In this document: in pieces, positions 7,912-18,150 of the stretch | How positions within the stretch are numbered: the stretch's first letter is position 1 | Layout: each line of letters begins with the position of its first letter | Assembly: GCF_000422265.1 (NCBI RefSeq) | Contig: NZ_KE383813.1 | Span: 111,919 to 175,918, forward strand | DNA from: Kaistella palustris DSM 21579 | Lineage (GTDB): Bacteria; Bacteroidota; Bacteroidia; Flavobacteriales; Weeksellaceae | Length of the DNA stretch: 64,000 nucleotides | Direction of reading: 5' to 3' | The notes under the pieces: generated by a model | What the model was told of the DNA's origin: nothing | Seen by the model: only the letters and a program-made list of their open reading frames with translations | The model's database searches: none | Program-made: the position numbers and the translations under genes

Positions 7912-8995
7912 GCATATTCGTTTGTGTCAGTTCACCTTTCTGAATGAGAATTTTCATACAATATAAGTAATGCTCTATAGCAATACGCTTAAACTTCGCC
8001 TGACTTTTTCCACTTTCTTCTTTCCGTGAAATTCGCAGTAATGTGTTATACCCCCAATTAGCTTCAGATAAAAATGGAGGGATAGCCTCTAGCATTCTGG
8101 TCGTTGCCGAAGACGCTAAAATTGCTGGAACTATAGTGTTATCAAACTCATCTAAAGATTTTATTTCAGCCTTATAACCATAATATTGATTATCTGAAGC
8201 ATCATAATATAAAAAGCCTGGACTGATTGTGCCTCCTGCGGTCAGATTATCTTTTTTAATGCCTGCATAATCACCAGTTGCATTAACCTGAAATGTCGAC
8301 ATTATATCTGTATCAATTTGACTGTTATCTGCGTCCATAACAACTTGACCATGATCTAATTTCACATTTTCAATCTCCGGGTTAATAGCACTTCTCAATA
8401 AAACTTTCTTACAAGCTGTAAAGTCTCGTAGAGCATTCACAACGGGTTTTAAAGGCGGGGTCTTAAAAGGTCCTAACTTATCTAGATCAATTATTAAAAA
8501 ATCGTTTTCCCTAGCGAGCTGTTTAACTTCTTCAAAATCTTCTTTAAATGAATTTATATATATCCTAAAAGCAATACTACTAAAATTTGGTCGCAAAAGT
8601 TTTTCCTGTTTAACTATCGTATTTTCTTCCCCTGTCTTTAACAGATATGACGATATTACCGGAATAACTTTATCAACCTCTGAGAATAAGTTTAAATGAT
8701 CAACCCGCTTCTCAAGATTATTTACCACCGAAAATGAAAATCTAACCACTTCGTCCTGAACAGATCCTGACTGATTAATATATATCGGCAAATCAACAAA
8801 AACTTTTTCAGCAGAAATCTCTTTTATTAGTCCAGAATATATTTCAAAAAAGGAATTCTGATCATTTTTCCTTGTCTTTTCTTTAACAATTTCCAATAAA
8901 GGATACATCGAATCTCCAAAATCAAAATTTTTCATAGCTAGAACTTCCTGCTGTCTTACACGGAAGACAGGCATATAAATCAAGTTAGTGTCCAT
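7904..8995 (-). CDS. Beta family / sce7725-like protein
   Basis: A 363-residue soluble protein. The opening YMPVFRVRQQEVLAM followed by YPLLEIV resembles the N-terminus of the Beta_protein (phage T4 beta-like) and sce7725 families, in which a Y-x-P-h-h-R/K-x-R/K-Q-x-E segment precedes a P-L-h-E-h strand. Repeating strand-helix units with FLIIDLDKLGPF and KKVLLRSAINPEI suggest a TIM-barrel-like fold. No classical catalytic motif is recognised. The start codon region overlaps the end of the cyclase-like gene by 11 nt, so the two are almost certainly co-translated. Family members occur in phage-defence settings. The assignment is from pattern recall and is moderate. Confidence 0.55.
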   Translation of the reverse strand: MDTNLIYMPVFRVRQQEVLAMKNFDFGDSMYPLLEIVKEKTRKNDQNSFFEIYSGLIKEISAEKVFVDLPIYINQSGSVQDEVVRFSFSVVNNLEKRVDHLNLFSEVDKVIPVISSYLLKTGEENTIVKQEKLLRPNFSSIAFRIYINSFKEDFEEVKQLARENDFLIIDLDKLGPFKTPPLKPVVNALRDFTACKKVLLRSAINPEIENVKLDHGQVVMDADNSQIDTDIMSTFQVNATGDYAGIKKDNLTAGGTISPGFLYYDASDNQYYGYKAEIKSLDEFDNTIVPAILASSATTRMLEAIPPFLSEANWGYNTLLRISRKEESGKSQAKFKRIAIEHYLYCMKILIQKGELTQTNMPN

Positions 8996-9854
8996 AAGAG
9001 ATTTTCATATTTTTTACGTTAATAATGTGTTCTTCTGTGGCTTCGTAGTTCTCATCCAAAAAAGCCAATTCGCCAGTGTATTTTTCAATGAAATCATTGA
9101 ATTCATCTGCTAGCCATTTATACTTTAGGTATATATTCTCCTTATTGACCGAAAGACTAAGATTTTCAGAAATGTTTTGGTTAAAAATTTTAAAAAACAG
9201 TTCCTTTTCCTCAATTTTAAAGATATGATTAAAAATGTTTAAATACTGAAATTCACAACTATTCTTAATTAAGCTACTTTCCAAAACTGATGCAAATTCC
9301 TTTTCATCTTCAGATGGATATATTTCCAGTTGCTTCACAAAATCTGTTGAAAGGATAATTCGTGGGAAAACCGCTAAATTACTTTCCATTTTGTAGGCCG
9401 TCGCTAAGGGAACTCCTAGAGCGATTGATGACTGATCTATAAACAAACCGTAATCAATGCCGCCTCTTAAAAAATACCCTTTTTGAACAAACTCGAAATA
9501 TAATTCCGAAATAACTAGAAGTAATTCAATTAGAGATTTCTCTCCCCTACTGTTAATATTTTTAACTGTTATGCATATGTTGTCACTAAATAAATAATAA
9601 CTGAATTTTTCTTTATCTAATTTTGAAATCGCATAATCAAAGGTCTCAATAAATTCACTTGCAGATTTTGAGTAATAGTATGGTCCTAATTGTTCATCAT
9701 CCTCTTCAGTTTCTGACAATGCCACCTCCTCTTTCATGACCCTATGAAACTTAATAGCTTCATCTTCAAAACTTTGTAGTTTGTTTTGAAAACCTAACAC
9801 ATCTAAAAATGCTACTGCACGATGGGAATATATGTATTGAATTTCTGAATTCAT
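8985..9854 (-). CDS. class III nucleotidyl-cyclase-like domain protein
   Basis: A 289-residue protein from ATG 9854 (two upstream TTG codons are less likely starts). Motifs in order: VAFLDVLGF (Asp18), YYLFSDNICI (Asp91), GYFLRGGIDYG (about 127-136), then a GVPLATAYKME segment (about 147-157) and FPRIILS (about 163-169). These fit the class III adenylate/guanylate cyclase layout: first metal Asp in F-x-D-x-x-G-F, second Asp in the next hairpin, then R-x-G-I-x-x-G and the A-x-R/K-h-E helix. Both metal-binding Asp candidates are kept, so activity is possible. Such domains make cCMP/cUMP in Pycsar defence, but no PycTIR or PycTM effector lies nearby. It is first in an operon with the Beta-like gene. 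Confidence 0.6.
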   Translation of the reverse strand: MNSEIQYIYSHRAVAFLDVLGFQNKLQSFEDEAIKFHRVMKEEVALSETEEDDEQLGPYYYSKSASEFIETFDYAISKLDKEKFSYYLFSDNICITVKNINSRGEKSLIELLLVISELYFEFVQKGYFLRGGIDYGLFIDQSSIALGVPLATAYKMESNLAVFPRIILSTDFVKQLEIYPSEDEKEFASVLESSLIKNSCEFQYLNIFNHIFKIEEKELFFKIFNQNISENLSLSVNKENIYLKYKWLADEFNDFIEKYTGELAFLDENYEATEEHIINVKNMKISYGH

Positions 9855-10009
9855 CAACAATTATCTATAAGTTTATAATTATACAACTACGGATTTTTTT
9901 AAAAAAATATTGTTAGGATTTGATCAGCAATCACGTCATCGATTATCGACTTATTCGATTTTTTCTTTATTAATCTCCATTCACTTTTTTTAGTGCCAGA
10001 ATTTGTCAG

Positions 10010-13000
10010 TTAAAACTGCCCACCCACGCCTTTAAACTTCTCCACAAAAGAAACCAGCTTTTGAAAAACACTTTGCTTCTTAGTTAAATACTGAGGATTC
10101 AAAGGACTCATTTTTGGTAAAAGAGAATTTAACTCCATGCCATTATCGCTTGCAAATTCACGTTTTAATGAATTGGAAATGTAGCGTTTCGTTGCTTCTT
10201 CATTTAATCCTTCTTCGGAAATTAGTTCCGTCGCTTCCTCAGTTTTCTTTTGATTAGCGTATGCATAAAACGCATCTAAAATATTTGCTTTCTCTTCAAT
10301 ACTGTCCAAATCTGTTTCATTAATAAAATCAACAATTAGACTCTCTTTGGCTCTGTTGCCTATACTTGCACGAATTAATCTTCTGACTTCATCAATTAGG
10401 TCTGATTTATTCTTGGTTTTCTTATTATGCTCAAAAATTAATTCCAGAATATAATCCAGGTTAATTTCCTGGGATTTTAGTAAGTCGATTTCAAATACTA
10501 CATCGTCCCAGTCTACTGTGGAATCTTCAGATTCTTTACCGCTCTTCTGCTGTCGTAACCAATCGCGGATATCGTTATAGGTTGAACGGTAATTTTGCGC
10601 TACCCGATCTGGTAATACGTCAAAATTTTGCATCGCAGCAATATCTTCGTCTGTTACATAATGCGTCTCCTTAAACTTTTCCACTGCTTCGGGATCTGAT
10701 AAATCTACAGACTGAAGTTCTTTGAGGTTGGTGAATTCATCGTAATTCTGTAAAATATTTTCGACACGTAAGTATTCCCCGAAAAGTTTCACAAATTCCT
10801 TTTTATCTTTTTCTTTGATGATCTCATCCGGATCAGGGAATTTAGTATTTAAATCTTTTACTACTTCTAAATACCCCCGGCGGGCCTGCCCTGTAATAAT
10901 ATCGGTAAAGCCTTCTAAGTATTCTTTATAACTTTTTTCAAGAACTACATTTTTAGTATTCTTATCACCGAATAAAGTAATAGCATCAATCGTTGCCTGC
11001 TCCAGATTTCTAAAGGTGACTATATTGCCAAAGGTCTTTGTGGCATCATAGATGCGATTAGTCCGCGAAAAGGCTTGCATTAATCCATGGTAACGCAGGT
11101 TCTTGTCAACAAATAAAGTATTCAAGGTAGGAGCATCAAAACCTGTTAGGAACATGCCTACCACAATAATCAAATCTATTTCTTTCTTTTTAACGCGGTT
11201 TGCCAAATCCCGATAGTAGTTTTGAAATTCTGTACTGTCGACGCCAAAATTCATATTGAACATTGCGTTGTAGTCGTTTATTGCAGCCGTTAAAAATTCT
11301 TTTGCACTGGTATCTAATGCACTAGGCTCAAAGGTTTCATCGGTAATATCTCCTATGGCACTCTGTTCTTCATTGGCAGCAAAAGAAAAAATTGTTGCAA
11401 TTTTCAGCGGTTTCTCACTGTCTTTCTGAAGCTTATTTAACTCCTCATAATACAGTTTCGCGGCATCTACACTGCTTACGGCAAACATGGCATTAAATCC
11501 TTTATTTCCTGCTTGGTTTCTGTGTGTTTTAAATTTGAAATTATTCAGGATATATTGGGAGATTTCTCTAATACGCCCGGGATGTAAGAATGCTTTTTTA
11601 TTTTCTGCTGCGCTTAGTTTTTTTTCGTCTTGCTCTTGCTCTAAACTTTTGAACTTAGGTCTTACGTTATTGTAATCTACTTTAAATTTTAAAACCTTTT
11701 CGTCCCGAATGGCATCTGTAATCACATAGGAATGCAATTCTCTCCCAAAAACGCTTGCGGTGGTTTCTGCTCCCAGAGCATTTTGGACAAAGATAGGGGT
11801 GCCCGTAAATCCAAACTGATAAAACTTTTTAAATTTCTTCTTTAGGTTCTTCTGTGCTTCGCCGAACTGGGAACGGTGACACTCATCGAAGATGAATACC
11901 ACCTGTTTCTGGTAAATATCCAGATTGTCATCGCCTTTCATCAGATGATTCAGTTTCTGAATGGTGGTGACAATAATTTTGTTATCGTCCTTCGCTATGT
12001 TGCGTTTCAGGCCAGCTGTACTGTCTGAGCCGTTCACGCTATCGGGCGAGAAACGCTGATACTCTTTCATGGTCTGGAAGTCCAAATCTTTACGGTCGAC
12101 TACAAAAAACACTTTGTCGATAAAATCCAGTTCTGTAGCCAGACGGGCAGCTTTAAAACTTGTGAGTGTTTTTCCCGATCCTGTGGTATGCCATATAAAG
12201 CCTCCCCCCTCAACCGTTGCCCATTTTTTAGCTTGAAAGGAACTTCTTATCTTCCATAGAATTCTTTCCGTGGCAGCAATTTGATACGGCCGCATCACCA
12301 ATAAGGTATTGCTGATATCTAAAACCGAATAGGTAAGAATAATATTGAGTAATGTCTTTCTTTCGAAAAAGGTAGCTGTAAAATCTTTTAGGTCTTTAAT
12401 TAATGAATTATCTGCTTTCGCCCAATTCATGGTAAAGTCGAAACTGTTTTTATTGCGCTCTACTGTATTGGCAAAGTAGCGTGTATCGGTTCCATTTGAT
12501 ATTACAAATAACTGTACGTACTTAAAAAGAGAGAATTCGGTGTTTAAACTTTCTTTGGTATACCGATGCACCTGATTAAAAGCTTCGCGAATGGCAACGC
12601 CTCTTTTCTTAAGTTCTACCTGTACCAGAGGTAAGCCATTCACCAATATCGTAACATCGTAACGGTTGGCGTGGGTGCCTTTCTGCTCCACCTGAGAAAT
12701 TACCTGTACTTTATTGCGTACGATATCTTTTTTATCAACCAGGTAAATATTTTGGATATGCCCATCATCAAATACGAAATCGTAGATATGATGTTTCTGG
12801 ATTTTGTCGGTCTTTGCTATAATTCCGTCACTCGGTGTATTCAGATATTCTTCCAAAAAACGGGACCATTCTCCATCCGTGAACACCATATTGTTTAATG
12901 CCTGCAGCTGTTTTCTCACATTCGCCAACATTGCATCCATGGTTTTTATTTCGGAGGCATATTCGTAGCCTTGATTGATTAAATCCCGGATGAACTCCCG

Positions 13001-13117
13001 TTCCAAAGCTGCTTCTGTTTGATAGGCAGTTTGTGAATCATTGACGGAGCTGTACTTGTCGTATTTTTCTAAAACGATAAAGTTATTCGATTCTGCTATG
13101 GTGTTATATTCTGGCAT
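10010..13117 (-). CDS. hsdR: type I restriction endonuclease R subunit
   Basis: A 1035-residue protein with the full HsdR layout. N-terminal PD-(D/E)xK nuclease: Asp154 and E168-L-K170, followed by a Q182-x3-Y186 motif as in EcoR124I. Superfamily 2 motor: Walker A TTGSGKT at 311-317, DECH at 411-414, FGFTGTP after it, [10 protein letters not shown] and QAFSRTNR for the later helicase motifs. The C-terminal helical part (about 780-1035) would bind the methylase core. Length is normal for the family. It translocates DNA ATP-dependently and cuts when HsdM/HsdS find unmodified sites. Last gene of the operon, 15 nt after the PrrC-like gene. Confidence 0.96.
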   Translation of the reverse strand: MPEYNTIAESNNFIVLEKYDKYSSVNDSQTAYQTEAALEREFIRDLINQGYEYASEIKTMDAMLANVRKQLQALNNMVFTDGEWSRFLEEYLNTPSDGIIAKTDKIQKHHIYDFVFDDGHIQNIYLVDKKDIVRNKVQVISQVEQKGTHANRYDVTILVNGLPLVQVELKKRGVAIREAFNQVHRYTKESLNTEFSLFKYVQLFVISNGTDTRYFANTVERNKNSFDFTMNWAKADNSLIKDLKDFTATFFERKTLLNIILTYSVLDISNTLLVMRPYQIAATERILWKIRSSFQAKKWATVEGGGFIWHTTGSGKTLTSFKAARLATELDFIDKVFFVVDRKDLDFQTMKEYQRFSPDSVNGSDSTAGLKRNIAKDDNKIIVTTIQKLNHLMKGDDNLDIYQKQVVFIFDECHRSQFGEAQKNLKKKFKKFYQFGFTGTPIFVQNALGAETTASVFGRELHSYVITDAIRDEKVLKFKVDYNNVRPKFKSLEQEQDEKKLSAAENKKAFLHPGRIREISQYILNNFKFKTHRNQAGNKGFNAMFAVSSVDAAKLYYEELNKLQKDSEKPLKIATIFSFAANEEQSAIGDITDETFEPSALDTSAKEFLTAAINDYNAMFNMNFGVDSTEFQNYYRDLANRVKKKEIDLIIVVGMFLTGFDAPTLNTLFVDKNLRYHGLMQAFSRTNRIYDATKTFGNIVTFRNLEQATIDAITLFGDKNTKNVVLEKSYKEYLEGFTDIITGQARRGYLEVVKDLNTKFPDPDEIIKEKDKKEFVKLFGEYLRVENILQNYDEFTNLKELQSVDLSDPEAVEKFKETHYVTDEDIAAMQNFDVLPDRVAQNYRSTYNDIRDWLRQQKSGKESEDSTVDWDDVVFEIDLLKSQEINLDYILELIFEHNKKTKNKSDLIDEVRRLIRASIGNRAKESLIVDFINETDLDSIEEKANILDAFYAYANQKKTEEATELISEEGLNEEATKRYISNSLKREFASDNGMELNSLLPKMSPLNPQYLTKKQSVFQKLVSFVEKFKGVGGQF

Positions 13118-13132
13118 TTTGTGCTTTGGTAA

Positions 13133-14233
13133 TTAAATTGTCAATTTAAAACTATGTCTCGTCTTGAAATCATGTAGCAATTTTGCTAACATCGCTTTCT
13201 CACTTTCTGTGATATCCGGTATTTCCTCGCCTGAAAATTTACTATGACTTGAAAAGTTGATGACACGTTTATAATAGCCCTCCCGAGCACCTACTGTATC
13301 ATTTGATAATAAATCATCCCACTGTCTGTACCCTAAGAATGTAGCACTTTTTTCTAGAATATTTCTAAGAAAATTAAAATGATACTTTTGAATTTCTCCG
13401 GATGCAATCGCTTTTTCTAATTCTGAAATAAGGAAAAGATGATACGAAAAAGGCGAATCTGTTGAATTCTCCATATTGTATGTACCATCATCAAGCTTTT
13501 CTAAACGATATTTAACTATCTTTTTCTCTCTATTAAATTCATTATACAATACATTGTAAAATAATGGGTTGTGTGTCGTAACGATGAACTTAACCTCAGA
13601 TTCGCTGGACTTTATTAAATCTGCTAAATTAACTGCCAATTCGATCAAATGATTATCATCCAATGAACTAACTGGGTCATCAATAAATACATATTCCAAA
13701 TCATCAAAATTATCTGTTTCTCTATCTTCAGCTTTGTTTAGAACGTCGATAACCTGATTTAAAAAGCAATAAAAAACACTCCAAATAAAACAGCTTTCTT
13801 CGCCCTTTGATATTTTAATATTACCCAAGTTTTGGTCGTCTCCAGTATCTATAGAGAAAATAACTTCGGAATAATCTGCACTAAAGACAGGGTTTATCTT
13901 ATTGCTTGTATGATGCTGAAAATTGGCAGCAATATTAAACTCCTGACCTTCTTCGGCGAGCACCCAATTTGTAAAAGAGTTGGGTTGAATTTTAAGTTTC
14001 CTCTCTGTATCTCCATCCAAATCATTATCCCAAAAGAATAAATCTTCGGTAAAGGCATTGTAGTATAATACTTTTATCTTACTCTGTTCATCTTCGTTAT
14101 TCTTAGGTGCTACTTCTTCTTTAAACGCTCTGGACAAGCGTGTTTTTCCCGTTCCATTAAATGCGTAAACCAGTTGTACTTTATTCTTAGAGTTTCTTAA
14201 AATTTGTGTGATGTCGCTTAAAGTTTGTGCCAT
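13133..14233 (-). CDS. PrrC-like anticodon nuclease (ABC-type ATPase with RNase C-domain)
   Basis: A 366-residue protein. ABC ATPase: Walker A AFNGTGKT at 24-31, signature-like ISKGEE at 141-146, Walker B YVFIDDPVSSLDD at 181-193, switch His in TTHNPLF at 219-225. The C-terminal part contains R290-x3-E294 and His330, matching in order and spacing the Arg-x3-Glu...His triad of E. coli PrrC, which cuts the anticodon loop of tRNA-Lys. The size also matches PrrC (about 396 residues). The gene lies between hsdS and hsdR, exactly where prrC lies in the E. coli prr locus. In that system the host R-M complex silences the nuclease until phage anti-restriction proteins act. Alternative: a generic AAA ATPase of R-M loci. 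Confidence 0.75.
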   Translation of the reverse strand: MAQTLSDITQILRNSKNKVQLVYAFNGTGKTRLSRAFKEEVAPKNNEDEQSKIKVLYYNAFTEDLFFWDNDLDGDTERKLKIQPNSFTNWVLAEEGQEFNIAANFQHHTSNKINPVFSADYSEVIFSIDTGDDQNLGNIKISKGEESCFIWSVFYCFLNQVIDVLNKAEDRETDNFDDLEYVFIDDPVSSLDDNHLIELAVNLADLIKSSESEVKFIVTTHNPLFYNVLYNEFNREKKIVKYRLEKLDDGTYNMENSTDSPFSYHLFLISELEKAIASGEIQKYHFNFLRNILEKSATFLGYRQWDDLLSNDTVGAREGYYKRVINFSSHSKFSGEEIPDITESEKAMLAKLLHDFKTRHSFKLTI

Positions 14234-14249
14234 ATATTAAGTCTCTATT

Positions 14250-15506
14250 TTAATAAGAAAAAGTTAACAATTGCTCTCTGTAATATTCGTACTGCTTGTT
14301 TCGTAGTGTTATTTCTTTTTTGATGGCTGATATAATAGCTTGGGTCTTGGCATCCATATCATCTAAAATTTTAACAATTCGTTCTTGTTCTTGTGAAGAA
14401 GGCACTGGGATTTTAAATTGACGTAAAGTGCTAAGATTTAGCATACCATAATCTTTCATCTGGGACTTTAATTCGTTATATAAACTTGTTATGTACACAA
14501 ATAAATATTTATCATTAATTAGTTGTGTATTTAATGATTTGATACTAGCAATATTCTGATTAGTACACGCATTAAATTCTAAAAATCCAGTTTTAAAAAT
14601 TGTAGCTCCAACTAGTGCTATTAAAGTGCTTTTAGGTTCTAATAACTTAGCACTTGAATTATTTAATCCTTCTTCTGTAATAAAATCTTTTGCTTTGTAG
14701 ATAGAAGTATTATTACAAGATTCAGATCTTAACCAAGGTATTATTCCATTTTCCCAATATTGGATTTTAGTTTTACTTGGAGTACCTCCTGCAGAAATTT
14801 TAAAATATTCAGTATCTCCCAAACTTTTCCACTCCACGTCTTTACCTTCAAGCGTAAACAACTCTTCTCGGTAGAAATTATATTGTTTTTGGTGGAGATC
14901 GAGTTCTTTTTGCAGTGCTGCGGTGAGTTGGTTGGTTTCTTCGGAAAGGCTGTCTAAAATACGGACAATTTCCTGCTGGATTTTTAAGGATTTTTCAGGG
15001 TTGTCGGGAAAAGGGATGGGTATTTGAAGTTTTATAAATCTCTTCTTAGAAATATTATAGCGAGTTACTCCACTAGCAGTTTTAGCTATGGCATCACGCA
15101 TATATTTACTTCTAAACAAATACTTTGTAAACTCTGGGATCAGTTTAATTTCCGAATTAAATCGCAAGCCAAATGAAAAACTGTTCAAATACATTTCACT
15201 ATCAGGGGATTTCGTAACACTGGATGACATGCCTGCCTCACTAGCGATTTCTGATGACCCCGTGAATAGGACATCACCATATCTTATTACATATTGATTT
15301 TCATTTGGTAAAACTTTCACATTTTCTAGTGTATCGAAATTTACTTCATTATTATTAAATATGTTTTTATAAGTTACATACTTAGCGTTACCATCAGTGA
15401 AATCATTTTTATTTTTTCCCTTTAGGCCCCCATACAATTCTGATATTTCATCCAAGCTTATCCACTCCACCTTTACCCCTTCCAATAGTTTTGTTAACTC
15501 ACTCAT
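14250..15506 (-). CDS. hsdS: type I restriction-modification specificity subunit
   Basis: A 418-residue protein with two target-recognition domains (about 10-165 and 225-375), each followed by a helical conserved region. These are recognisable from the repeated pattern of an EIVRILD or ERIVKILD helix, then QKELDLHQKQYNFYREEL or KKEITLRNKQYEYYREQL. The two halves would read the two parts of a bipartite DNA target. Only one full hsdS is present and no partial copies lie nearby, so there is no sign of invertible specificity switching. It overlaps the rhuM stop by 4 nt (ATGA type), pointing to coupled translation. Confidence 0.95.
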   Translation of the reverse strand: MSELTKLLEGVKVEWISLDEISELYGGLKGKNKNDFTDGNAKYVTYKNIFNNNEVNFDTLENVKVLPNENQYVIRYGDVLFTGSSEIASEAGMSSSVTKSPDSEMYLNSFSFGLRFNSEIKLIPEFTKYLFRSKYMRDAIAKTASGVTRYNISKKRFIKLQIPIPFPDNPEKSLKIQQEIVRILDSLSEETNQLTAALQKELDLHQKQYNFYREELFTLEGKDVEWKSLGDTEYFKISAGGTPSKTKIQYWENGIIPWLRSESCNNTSIYKAKDFITEEGLNNSSAKLLEPKSTLIALVGATIFKTGFLEFNACTNQNIASIKSLNTQLINDKYLFVYITSLYNELKSQMKDYGMLNLSTLRQFKIPVPSSQEQERIVKILDDMDAKTQAIISAIKKEITLRNKQYEYYREQLLTFSY

Positions 15507-16534
15507 GCTTCTCCGTCTTTTTTAGTTTCTTTTGCTTTGCTTAATTTACTGCCTTTTTTGGCTTGCTGCTCGAGAATCGAAATGGTTTTCAGGTATTCGC
15601 TTTCTACGCCGCTCAGGGTTTTGGCTTTGTACTTTTTGTATTCCAGCGTTGCCTTTTCTTTCATTTTTGCATGAGAGATTTCGCCGGCGTTTTCCAATAC
15701 CTTTCGCCCGGCAGAATTCAATATGTTATCCAACTCGCGAATATAATCCTGCATGCGCATTTCGCGTTCTTCAATCGCATTCAATTCCGCTAAATCAAAA
15801 TAAGCGGCTACGAGGTTATTCAAAACCCGCAGTTCTTTTTCTTCTAAAAAATTTTTAGCGACCATGGCTTCTGCCTGCGTGGGTTGCTCCCCTTTAAAAT
15901 TGGTTAAACCAGCAAAAGGTTTATCGCTGTCCACCCGCATGTATACCACTTCGCTGGCGGTATGTCCGTGCGCTGCATAATGCAGTTTGTTTTGAACAAT
16001 TTTGAAGAAGGTTAAACTTTCTTCACTTTTCGGATCGTAATCCGTAGCGGTCGCATAGAGATCTAAAATCTGACGGTACATTACTTTTTCGCTGGAACGA
16101 ATATCGCGAATACGGTCTAAAAGTTCTTTCCAATAGTTACCGCCACCGAGGTTTTTCAGACGCTCGTCATCCATAGTAAATCCTTTTACGATGTATTCTT
16201 TTAAGCGGGATGTTGCCCATTGGCGGAAGCGTGTGGCGATTTTCGAGTTTATCCTGTACCCTAAAGCAATAATCATATCCAGATTATAATAATCCAACTC
16301 ACGGGTTACCTCTCTGGTGCCTTCTGTTTGAACTGTTCGGATTTTCCGAACAGTTGCTTCCGGCATTAATTCTTCTTCTGCATAAATGTTTTTAATATGC
16401 TCACTGATGGTAGATTTTGCAGTCTGATACAATTCTACCATTTGCTTTTGTGTAAGCCAAACAGTCTCATCGTCCAGTTGGACACTCACTTTCGTGATGC
16501 CATCTTCTGTGGTATATAAAATTAACTCGCTCAT
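15503..16534 (-). CDS. RhuM family protein within the type I R-M operon
   Basis: A 343-residue protein starting [12 protein letters not shown], with [19 protein letters not shown] and TISEHIKNI, then [26 protein letters not shown]. This is the Virulence_RhuM (rhuM, Salmonella SPI-3) family pattern. The N-terminal part resembles a helix-turn-helix of the phage antirepressor type. The C-terminal part is charged and helical and ends in a Lys-rich tail. The biochemical function is unknown. It is embedded between hsdM and hsdS with 4-nt overlaps on both sides, so its dose is tied to the methylase, suggesting a regulatory or accessory role in restriction (inference). RhuM genes are often seen in type I loci. 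Confidence 0.88.
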   Translation of the reverse strand: MSELILYTTEDGITKVSVQLDDETVWLTQKQMVELYQTAKSTISEHIKNIYAEEELMPEATVRKIRTVQTEGTREVTRELDYYNLDMIIALGYRINSKIATRFRQWATSRLKEYIVKGFTMDDERLKNLGGGNYWKELLDRIRDIRSSEKVMYRQILDLYATATDYDPKSEESLTFFKIVQNKLHYAAHGHTASEVVYMRVDSDKPFAGLTNFKGEQPTQAEAMVAKNFLEEKELRVLNNLVAAYFDLAELNAIEEREMRMQDYIRELDNILNSAGRKVLENAGEISHAKMKEKATLEYKKYKAKTLSGVESEYLKTISILEQQAKKGSKLSKAKETKKDGEA

Positions 16535-18078
16535 GCTTCAATCTCTTTAATAATGTTAGCGATAGAAAACCGTAAAGAAGTTATAGTCTCCACGGTAGTG
16601 GCAAGTTCTCTATTTAGATCATCGATATTGAGGACTTCACGGGTGTCTTTAGCTTCCACATACGAACTTACAGAAAGATTATAATCATTTCCAGCAATCA
16701 GTTTATTATCTACTGTAACGGCCGTATACTCTACATTTTCTTTGGCATCGAAGATTTCCATAATCGTATCTATATGGTGATCTTCTAAGATATTGTTGTT
16801 GGTTACTTTCTTATAGAAGCTTTCGCCACTGGCATCGATAAACTGGGTTTTAGGATCTTTTTTGTTCTTGGAAAGCACCAGAATATTTACGGCAATCGTA
16901 GTTCCATAGAATAAATTCGGAGGCAGAGAAATTACCGTTTCCACATAGTTGTTATCGACCAAATATTTTCTGATTTTCTGTTCGGCACCGCCGCGGTAAA
17001 AAATACCCGGAAAACATACAATGGCTGCCCGACCTCTACTGGACAAATAACTTAAAGCATGTAAAACAAACGCAAAATCGGCTTTAGATTTTGGAGCCAA
17101 CACACCAGCAGGAGCGAAACGCTCATCATTAATCAAAGTAGGATCATCCGAACCTTTCCAGTTCACAGAGTAAGGGGGATTAGACACAATTGCATCAAAA
17201 GGTTTATCATCCCCGAAGTGAGGCTCTGTAAGGGTATCACCCAGCGCAATATCGAACTTATCGTAATTAATGTTATGCAAAAACATATTCATACGTGCTA
17301 AGTTGTAAGTGGTATGGTTAATTTCCTGACCAAAGAAGCCTTCTTCAATAATATGATTTTCAAACTGTTTTTTGGCCTGCAACAACAAAGAGCCAGAGCC
17401 CGCTGCCGGATCATATATCTTGTTTACTTTTTCCTGTTTATGCATCGCAAGGCGTGCAATTAAATGCGAAACGTTTTGAGGCGTAAAGAACTCACCTCCA
17501 GATTTACCAGCATTCGCTGCGTAGTTATTAATCAGAAATTCATAAGCGTCACCAAATAAATCGATTTTGCTGTCGCTAAAGCTTGCGAAATTCAATTCTG
17601 CTATTCCTTTTAAAACAGCTGTTAAACGTCTGTTTTTTTCTTCAACCGTATTTCCTAAACGTGAACTGGTGGTATCAAAATCTGCAAACAGCCCTTTGAT
17701 ATCAGATTCGGAAGGATACCCGTTTGCAGAATTTTCGATGGCATTAAAAATAGTCTTTAAATCTGTGTTTAAATTGTTGTTTTTACTGGCTTTGGTCTGT
17801 ACATTTATAAACAGTTGCGAGGGATAAATAAAATAGCCTTTAGATTTTACGGCATCATCTACTATATTTTCAGGAATATCGGAATCATCAAATTTGGCAT
17901 AGTCTACGCTGTTGTCACCAGCTTCTATATAATCCGTAAAATTTTCGCTAATAAATCGGTAGAACAGTGTACCTAAAACGAAATTTTTAAAATCCCATCC
18001 ATCTACTGAGCCCCGAACTTCGTTGGCAATCTTCCATATTTTATTTTTTAATTCGTTTCTTTGATCTATACTTGTCAT
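16531..18078 (-). CDS. hsdM: type I restriction-modification DNA methyltransferase M subunit
   Basis: A 515-residue N6-adenine methyltransferase. The N-terminal helical HsdM domain covers about 1-140. Then come GEFFTP at 195-200, SAM-binding motif I DPAAGSG at 223-229 and catalytic motif IV NPPY at 300-303; the C-terminal part ends in helices that pair with HsdS. Length is normal. It methylates host sites to protect them and forms the M2S core on which HsdR assembles. First gene of the operon hsdM-rhuM-hsdS-prrC-like-hsdR. A TATCTTTG box reading toward it lies at 18132-18139, which suits a Bacteroidota -7 element. Confidence 0.96.
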   Translation of the reverse strand: MTSIDQRNELKNKIWKIANEVRGSVDGWDFKNFVLGTLFYRFISENFTDYIEAGDNSVDYAKFDDSDIPENIVDDAVKSKGYFIYPSQLFINVQTKASKNNNLNTDLKTIFNAIENSANGYPSESDIKGLFADFDTTSSRLGNTVEEKNRRLTAVLKGIAELNFASFSDSKIDLFGDAYEFLINNYAANAGKSGGEFFTPQNVSHLIARLAMHKQEKVNKIYDPAAGSGSLLLQAKKQFENHIIEEGFFGQEINHTTYNLARMNMFLHNINYDKFDIALGDTLTEPHFGDDKPFDAIVSNPPYSVNWKGSDDPTLINDERFAPAGVLAPKSKADFAFVLHALSYLSSRGRAAIVCFPGIFYRGGAEQKIRKYLVDNNYVETVISLPPNLFYGTTIAVNILVLSKNKKDPKTQFIDASGESFYKKVTNNNILEDHHIDTIMEIFDAKENVEYTAVTVDNKLIAGNDYNLSVSSYVEAKDTREVLNIDDLNRELATTVETITSLRFSIANIIKEIEA

Positions 18079-18131
18079 TATTGATTTTAATTAAGGCGTG
18101 TGTTTTGTTTTTGTTAATTTTAGTAAACCAC

Positions 18132-18139
18132 CAAAGATA
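18132..18139 (-). promoter_or_regulatory. candidate -7 box of the hsdM operon promoter
   Basis: On the minus strand the sequence reads TATCTTTG, matching the Bacteroidota -7 consensus TAnnTTTG, about 55 nt before the hsdM start. No good -33 TTTG is seen at the usual distance, so the call is weak. Confidence 0.35.
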
Positions 18140-18150
18140 ACAAGATTTTG

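Noticed and set aside
8985-9854. Pycsar system
   Set aside because: The cyclase-like gene fits the fold, but no PycTIR or PycTM effector is adjacent; the partners are Beta-like and sce7726-like proteins. The name is not supported.
14250-15506. Phase-variable hsdS by inversion
   Set aside because: Only one hsdS copy is present; there are no partial hsdS genes, inverted repeats or dedicated recombinase next to it.
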